DNA of 64,000 bases. Origin: Patiria miniata (Eukaryota; Echinodermata; Asteroidea; Valvatida; Asterinidae). Made by a program: the position numbers and the translations under genes. The notes below the pieces were generated by a model. The model made no database searches. It saw nothing but the letters and a program-made list of their open reading frames with translations, and had not been told where the DNA came from. Positions within the stretch are counted from its first letter, which is position 1; every line of letters starts with the position of its first letter. Location: the NCBI RefSeq assembly GCF_015706575.1, contig NW_024037050.1:5394001-5458000 (forward strand), read 5' to 3'. This document shows positions 58,073 through 64,000 of this stretch, in pieces.

Positions 58073-61000
58073 ACCCCCTATTGAATACTGATTGCGTTCA
58101 GTAGATTCCTTTGGAAATAGTGTAACTGGGGCAGGGGTAAAAGCCATACATGTATATAGTTAAAGACAAAAATGAGATGTTTTTGATTCTCAAAGGCACG
58201 TGGGGACATTTGCAATAACACAGAAAGGTACCGGTACTATCCGATTTAATGAGAAAACCTTTGCTCAAAGTGGAGATAGGCCTAGTACCAAATACCCCGT
58301 GAAATTAGTCCGCCTGTAATGGTGTCATTCGGAAGAAAACAATCATTGAACGAAGGTGTTTTCAGAAAGTGTTCCCGCGGGCACAGTTTTTTTTTTTATG
58401 TGTGTTAGCAATGGAATCCATTTATTAGACCCCACAAATTGTGCATATGTTTTCTCAAAATGTATTTAGCCACAGAGTTGAAATTTCAACAAGTTTAATG
58501 CCCAAAATAGTGCAGAACAAAAAGAAAACTTTTTGGTTAAAATACTAAATTACATGTAGAGCACTTGGTCAGCCGCTGGGTTAATGGTAGACACACCCAA
58601 CATTTCTTGAGAGTCTTGTGGTCAGCAAGGTTCAGGGAACTTGATCATAACACAATCAAGAGTAGAGGGGATGGGCAATCATAAACAGTCTTCAGTTGGG
58701 AGCAAGAAGCAAAGCCCAACAGGGACTCGTAAAGTGCCACTTATCCTATTAGTATCACAGAAGCATGGCTTGTTGGGAACTTATAAGTGACAACACCAAG
58801 CCTTTTGTAGGCTTAAATCAAAGGGCCACACCTTTGACAGGCTTGTTTATGTAAGACACTTCACAGTAATTGAGGATTGTGGTCACTTTGGTGTTTCCAC
58901 ATCCAGCACTCCTTCATAAAAATGGTTTCACTACAATGTTTTTGTTTGTTAATGAGATATAGGACTCACTCTCTAAATCCCAAAGAGTGAAACTATAGGG
59001 ACCAGAAGATTAAGTAGTGAATCACTCTCATTTTAGGGAGCACGACGAATACCCTGGCACAGGAAAGCCTTTGAAATGCCGAGCTTGGCTGCCGCCTTTT
59101 GGCCACCTAATCCTCCCTTTGTGTGTCTAAATCATCCAACAAAAGGTAGCCTGACAATCATTAAAGCTGGGCATCTGGCTGTCCTGGCCAAGCCCCAGCC
59201 CATCCAAGCGTAGCTCATTATCTCAGGACCTTTGTTGGAGGTGATTTGTTTACTAAATGGGATTTAACACATGGGATAGAGTCTTATGGTGAAGGAGACA
59301 AGGAATGCAGATCAATAAAGCTGGGCTTTCTGAAGGCCTGGCCGAACACAGTACATGTAGTATCATGGAAATCAGTTCCTAGTTTTGGGAACTAGATTTA
59401 GTTCAGATTGAAATACTCTGAAAAATGAATCACTTCAGTCAAAGCTCGAGTGAAAACTTGTTTTTTTCGATTAAATGAATTTCACTTTAAAACGTCTGGT
59501 TACTAGTTTCAGTCTGATGGAGTGCTTTTCCACTTGAATGGAGTAAATTTTTACTCTTTGGAATTTAGAGAGCAATTTCATCGACCTAAAACTTTAAAAG
59601 AATTTTTTGCAAAAGTTAATTGTACGTGTAACATGTTGGGAAAAAACCCAGCTGAGTCACAAACAAGCAGTGAAGAGACCATTTGGCTGGTTGTTCTGTG
59701 CTTGGCAGATTGCCGTGCTTCCTGAAATTGACCCATGAAAAAGAAACTCGAAGACAAGGGTATACACGACTGCACCTGTACACATACATGTATCATCTGT
59801 ACATGAAAACAGATACACTTCAAACATACCGGTAGAACTAGGGTATCCAAGTCGGTTGCTTAATTGAACATTTTGTTGAGTCTAACTTGTTTCAAATGTT
59901 TACAGAGAAGTCTCATGTGGTCTAAGATAAAGGTGTGATATAGGTCTCCGTGTTAATAGTATTTGGATACTGTTGTTGAAAACCGTGATTGTTTTGGGGA
60001 GATTGAAGGAAGGAAGTTTTAGAAACAAAGGATATTCAAATATAATCGTGGGACGGTTTGGGTTTTGGCAAAAATTACAGTGTAAGAGACTGATTCAGAG
60101 CTGTTACGGTATGTGAATCACAAGTCAAAGCACAAGTCCGCGCACAAGTATAAACAGAGGAGAAACAATGACGAAAGAAATTACTTTGGTCACAGTTCAC
60201 TTGAAAAGTTTGACACTTGACTAGAGTGAGACTGAATTACTTTGAATTGACTGGTGATTGAATTGTGATGACCTGTGATGACTCCATAATAATCTCCGGA
60301 TGGTTTGTCTAGGTGCCTGTGCTTGTGCTTACATACTGGTACATGTACCGGTACATTCTGAGAGCCGGGTCATACTTTGCTCAAAAGCAAAAGCAAATGC
60401 GAACGCAAATTAATGTCACGGCAATTCTTCCCGCTGCAAATTTGTAAACCTTGAATACAGTTCAACATTCGGCAATTTTTGCGCGAATGGTATGTGAATT
60501 CATTCGCGTGAAGTACTTAACGGCCTCAAGGCTTCATTAAAAATGAAAGGTTTTAGGGATGATCCCAAGTACAGAACTACCGTACATGTACATGCTCGTA
60601 TGTTTGTCAGCATAGAAAAGTTCTGATGACTGGTTGCTTGTGCTCGATTCCAAAGCTGGAAAGAGAAGGCGAATAGTGAATAATGAGAAGAACCAAACCA
60701 TCTTGGGAGCCAGGTGTTTTTGCAAGAGCTCCTGGGCTGGAGGACCTGCAGTCTGTTTGTGAGCTCATTTGGGTTTATAAATTGAATTGGTCCACTTCAC
60801 AATAATCCCTCCTTCACCTACGGTACGTAAAAGCCGACAGATTCCGTCCGCCTTCAAAATACAATTACAAATTACAATCTTCGGGCAAGGGGGAGACCTC
60901 CAATTTGCAGGAGTGGGACTGATTTCCCTGGAGCCGTAAAAGGATTACATCACATTTCCCCGTCGCTTATGTCTCCGGATCTCATCAAGCGTGGTTCATC

Positions 61001-61441
61001 TGCCACCTTCTTAAAGGATTCCTTGAAGAAAACAAATTGGCGTTTGCAAAAAAACACAATCTTTTGGTAGGTCCCAAATGACGTTGGTAAGCGGTCCCAT
61101 TCCAGATTGCTCGAGGATTACGGAATGACTTCATTTGGAAGAGAGTTCATTTGGAAACTTGTTTCAGTTATTAAACTTTGCACACTTCTTGGTTCCAGGA
61201 AAAGCTGAGTTGACAAATTGCAGGAAAAATTTCATCAGGCTGATTTGGCCGACATAGAAACAATTAACCCATCAGCACACGTAATTTGCTGCATTACTTT
61301 GTATTCACTCCTGAATAAATCCATGAAACCAGTGCTGCGGTGGTTTGGGGCAGTAAAAGAGTAACAAGCAGGGCAGTTTGGAGTGAAACAGGGACTGTGT
61401 TTGCTGCATCTTTAAATGTCTGTACGACGGTGACTGCTCTA
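58073..61441. other. Unannotated stretch, no gene supported
   Basis: About 3.4 kb of ordinary sequence. A patch with GCAAATGCGAACGCAAATTA near 60389 and ATTCGCGTG near 60502 may be a decayed foldback element. ACCGGTACATT-type words occur at 60338-60358. No exon was recognised. Confidence 0.35.
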
Positions 61442-61630
61442 AATGTTCCAACACCCCTATGTTCCGACACCCCTACATGTATGTTCTGACACCCCTACAT
61501 GTATGTGCCGACGGCCCACACATAAGATTGTGTTACTCCCGGTTAGGGTTAGGGTTAGGGTTAGAGATAGGAATATGTGCAGTCGGAACATAGGGGTGTC
61601 GGAACTTAGGGTGTCGGAACATAAGTGTGT
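61442..61630. repeat. Foldback minisatellite with interstitial telomere-like repeat
   Basis: The left side has four units of TGTTCCGACACCCCTA (61444-61515). The right side has inverted units GTCGGAACATAGGGGTGTCGG (parts: GTCGGAACATA, GGGGTGTCGG) to 61625. Between them lies GG(TTAGGG)3TTAGAG at 61541-61566, the animal telomere repeat. The right-hand unit itself contains CTTAGGGTGTCGG, so the telomere-like run could be slippage of the local unit rather than a captured telomere. Confidence 0.8.
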
Positions 61631-62141
61631 AACCTGTGCGACAATACACAAGGATTGGCCAGATTTGGAACTAATTGTGCACACAGATTTGTTGGTTAAT
61701 TTTGCAAGAAATAGACGCATCCTGTACGCATGGAAGATTTCCCCCAAAACAGGGTGTCCTTTACACAGACACGTGCTGTACTTGATCATTCTCATTTATT
61801 GCTGTATTGCAATCAATTTTGGCGTGGGGGGTTGCTGTGACAACAAACAACTCTCTGAATAGAACAGGAAGCACAGCAGGTGCATTTGGGTTTCCCCTTT
61901 GTCAGCAGGTAGATGTATCAAAATGACGGGTGGGGAAAATCCCTGGTGGGTATGACGGGAATGTTGATCATCAAAAAAAAATTAAAATCTTCACACTTCC
62001 TCTGTTTTGATAGTGAGGAAATCAGTTGAGGCATATATATTGATTTGCTCACTTCATTAAAATACATGTAAATTTCGGCATGTCTGTTAGCCATGCAATG
62101 CAAACAAAAAGGTCAAGGAAAGGAAAAAAGTAGAAACTAAC
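61631..62141. other. Unannotated stretch, no gene seen
   Basis: Plain AT-rich sequence between two elements; the frame crossing from 61443 to 61862 begins inside the minisatellite and is not called. Confidence 0.35.
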
Positions 62142-63274
62142 ACCGCGTTCCCACTTGATTTGGAAAAAGGTGGATCAAGATCCAGCATTTTGGTGTGATC
62201 GTTATCTTACCGCAACGAAACCGCAAGTCGCGTTCCCACTTATGCTTGATCCACCTTTTCGTACGGAAATGTTGGGTCCGAAAGGTCACTGAGTTCGGAA
62301 TTACGCGCGCTCTGTGGGAGTGCCATTGTTGCATGGTTGCATGCTAGGCCAGGATGGGTCAGTTTTCAAACAGCACTATCAGAATTCACAGACAAAAATT
62401 ACGCGAATTCACCAACATAAATCACGGATCCGTAGAGGATCCGTGCGTGCATACATTAAAAGGTGAAATCCAACAGAGCCGCTCATTGTGTGACATCACG
62501 ACAGAAACCAATGCATCGATAAGGGATTCCCTGGTTCTGAAGCTTCTCATTGGTTAGAAACGGTCACATGATGTACTACGACATAATTTTCCAATTTTCT
62601 ATAATCAATACTTCAGATTTGTCATCTCCGTACGTACCGCGCTATCGGCACTATTCTCATCGCATACTCGTAAGCTTTTCAATGATTCTGTGCCAAAGTG
62701 AAGTCTTTTGGTGAGTGCGGACTCAGAGTCATTTATGGATGGAAAAATAAGTGAAATTTCAGGAATGAAAAAGGTTTAGTAATGGACGAACACGCAACAA
62801 AAATAAGGCCTATAGTGTATTTTTGGGATACCACGTGCGCTTTTGCATGCGCGGTGCCGGTGCTAGCCCGTAGTTCAGCGGTTGTTTATTGTGCATGTTG
62901 TAAACGCTGGAAATGTTCACATGAGCTACACGCCTGAAAACGTGTTTCTTCATTCATGAGACCGCAACATTTTCGCGCCACTCGTGCACCGGGCGGATGT
63001 TAACAGGTCAAATTGCCGGATCAGATCCACCTTTTGCGTTCCCATCTGATCGTGATCCGGCAATTGCCGGATCTGATCCACCAATTGGGGGATCTGTATC
63101 CTGGTCCAGAGGTGGATCAGAAAAGGTGGATCTGATCCTGATCCACCTTATAACGGTTAGCGTTCCCACTACACACAATTGCCGGATCTGATCCACCAAT
63201 TGGGGGATCTGATCCGGCAATTTGGCAAAAGGTGGATCAGATCCCCCAATTGGTGGATCAAGTGGGAACGGGGT
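62142..63274. mobile_element. 1.1-kb MITE with ACCSCGTTCCCACTTGAT ends
   Basis: The left end reads ACCGCGTTCCCACTTGAT. The reverse complement of the right end reads ACCCCGTTCCCACTTGAT and continues CCACCAATTGGGGGATC. The core GCGTTCCCA(C)T recurs inside at about 62231, 63037 and 63161. The right 270 bases are a dense mosaic of TTGCCGGATC, TGATCCACC and CCAATTGGGGGATC in both orientations. Middle sequence 62340-62990 is unrelated and non-coding. No target duplication is clear. The 133-codon minus-strand frame at 63008-63409 is the mosaic read as codons. Confidence 0.65.
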
Positions 63275-63556
63275 CAAATTTCCAAGGGGAAAAATAATAC
63301 AGTATAGAAGGCCAGTCTGAATAAACAATTGATGACAGATTATTTGAAAATCAACTTGTTGCCTTTGGAAATTATTTAAGCATCCACTGGACATGTCAAG
63401 CGGATACATTTAGCTCAGATGTCAAAACGCATTGTTTTAAAGTCCGTCTTTAATAAAGGCAATTACAAGTAATTTTGCATTGAAAGACTGAAGCACATTT
63501 ATATATGTATTTCTTACCCGGTAGGTCCTGGAATAGGGGGGAAAAAAGTTGAATTC

Positions 63557-63884
63557 CCTGTGCTATTTTCGAGTTTCCTGAAAAATAGATTGCTTTTCTA
63601 AATTGCAATACAACAGTTATTCACTTTTTTCATGAGACATAGACCCGGAAAAATCAGCCAGTGTTTAGTTATTGAATTATAACTTTACAATTTAGAATTA
63701 TTGTCTGCCACACAGTAATTTCGTTTTCGCGAGATATGCTGATTCCCAGTCCATAGTCCATATCTGGAGCAAGTCTGGCAAAGCGGAGATCTGCCTTGTG
63801 CCCAAAACAAAAAACTTTTGTTCATAGGGTTGCAGACATCTAAGTAAAGAAAAAAAGAGGTTTTTGGATTGGAATAAAACATAG
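63557..63884 (+). repeat. Dispersed repeat B, copy 3
   Basis: Collinear with the other two B copies: CTATTTTCGAGTTTCCTG, GCTTTTCTAAATTGC, CATGAGACATAG, TTAGTTATTGAATTATAAC, AGTAATTTCG, AGGGTTGCAGACATC and GGATTGGAATAAAACAT. Lacks MITE A. The 70-codon minus-strand frame at 63685-63897 lies within it and is not a gene. Confidence 0.75.
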
Positions 63885-63894
63885 AAACTTGTTT

Positions 63895-64000
63895 CATTTC
63901 ATTTCATTTCATTTATTTTTTATCGAACTCTCGCGGTCAAAAGACCGAATTGCGGTTCAGTGTACAAAGATTAAAAGTTATCACTTATATAAAAACACCA
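63895..64000 (-). mobile_element. Probable 3' end of a LINE, running off the window
   Basis: On the minus strand the sequence reads CTGAACCGCAATTCGGTC, TTTTGACCGCGAGAGTTCG, ATAAAAAATAAATG, then a (TGAAA)n-type tail at 63895-63919. This ending resembles the 3' untranslated tail of CR1/L2-like non-LTR retrotransposons of marine invertebrates. Only the tail is inside the window; no reverse transcriptase is visible. Confidence 0.5.

Noticed and set aside
61541-61566. True chromosome end
   Set aside because: Only three exact TTAGGG units are present and ordinary sequence continues for kilobases on both sides.
63008-63409. 133-codon minus-strand frame with repeated DPPIGGSDPP
   Set aside because: This is the GGATC-word mosaic of the 1.1-kb MITE read as codons.
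1-64000. Retrovirus-like, LTR or capsid-bearing elements
   Set aside because: No paired long terminal repeats, primer-binding sites or recognisable gag, pol, integrase or capsid frames were seen.

Overview
This is a non-coding, repeat-rich piece of a metazoan nuclear genome. Base composition is AT-leaning and the ORFs are short and stop-ridden on both strands. Palindromic words of the TACATGTACATGTA / CCGGTACATGTA type are scattered everywhere, tRNA-derived SINEs of the marine-invertebrate kind are present, and so are many short DNA-transposon relics. Together these suggest an invertebrate deuterostome (echinoderm, hemichordate or amphioxus). I lean to an echinoderm but cannot prove it from this window. 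No bacterial features, rRNA, true tRNA gene, CRISPR array or recognisable virus-derived element was seen.

The only coding piece I can argue for is one candidate first coding exon (about 41597-41702, + strand). It has an ATG, a hydrophobic signal-peptide-like core and a good GT donor in phase 1. About 2 kb of unusual, repeat-poor, more GC-rich sequence precedes it (39590-41596) and looks like a 5' UTR/promoter/enhancer block. If this is real, the 22 kb downstream is mostly the first intron of a secreted or membrane protein gene. A neurexin-type (laminin-G) or Ig/EGF-type protein is conceivable, but not shown.

Layout. 1-1850: two modules of an unclassified repeat rich in TGACGTCA palindromes, ending in three hairpins. 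1850-2262, 4541-4775 and 7313-7640: SINEs, the second nested in an inverted-repeat element. 10785-11105: tandem duplication carrying octamer (ATGCAAAT) motifs. 22.4-23.6 kb: two MITEs. 24.3-25.3 kb: a 133-bp tandem array interrupted by a small hAT-like element. 27.0-29.0 kb: a complete 2-kb terminal-inverted-repeat element carrying eight identical copies of a 14-mer. 29.5-30.3 kb: two more MITEs. 31.54-31.68 kb: a 139-bp palindrome. 32.3-36 kb: dispersed and tandem repeats and a hAT-like relic. 39.6-41.7 kb: the putative gene start. 43-46.9 kb: a TTAA-type MITE nested in another dispersed repeat, and a GGGGCGGATTGC-type MITE. 51-52.3 kb: tandem repeats. 57.8 and 61.5 kb: two odd minisatellite/foldback blocks, the second with telomere-like TTAGGG units. 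62.1-63.3 kb: a 1.1-kb MITE. The window ends in the A-rich tail of a probable LINE on the minus strand.

The genes therefore tell little. The value of the window lies in its crowd of non-autonomous elements, several complete with target-site duplications, nestings that give relative ages, and one family whose central hairpin shows compensatory change between copies.
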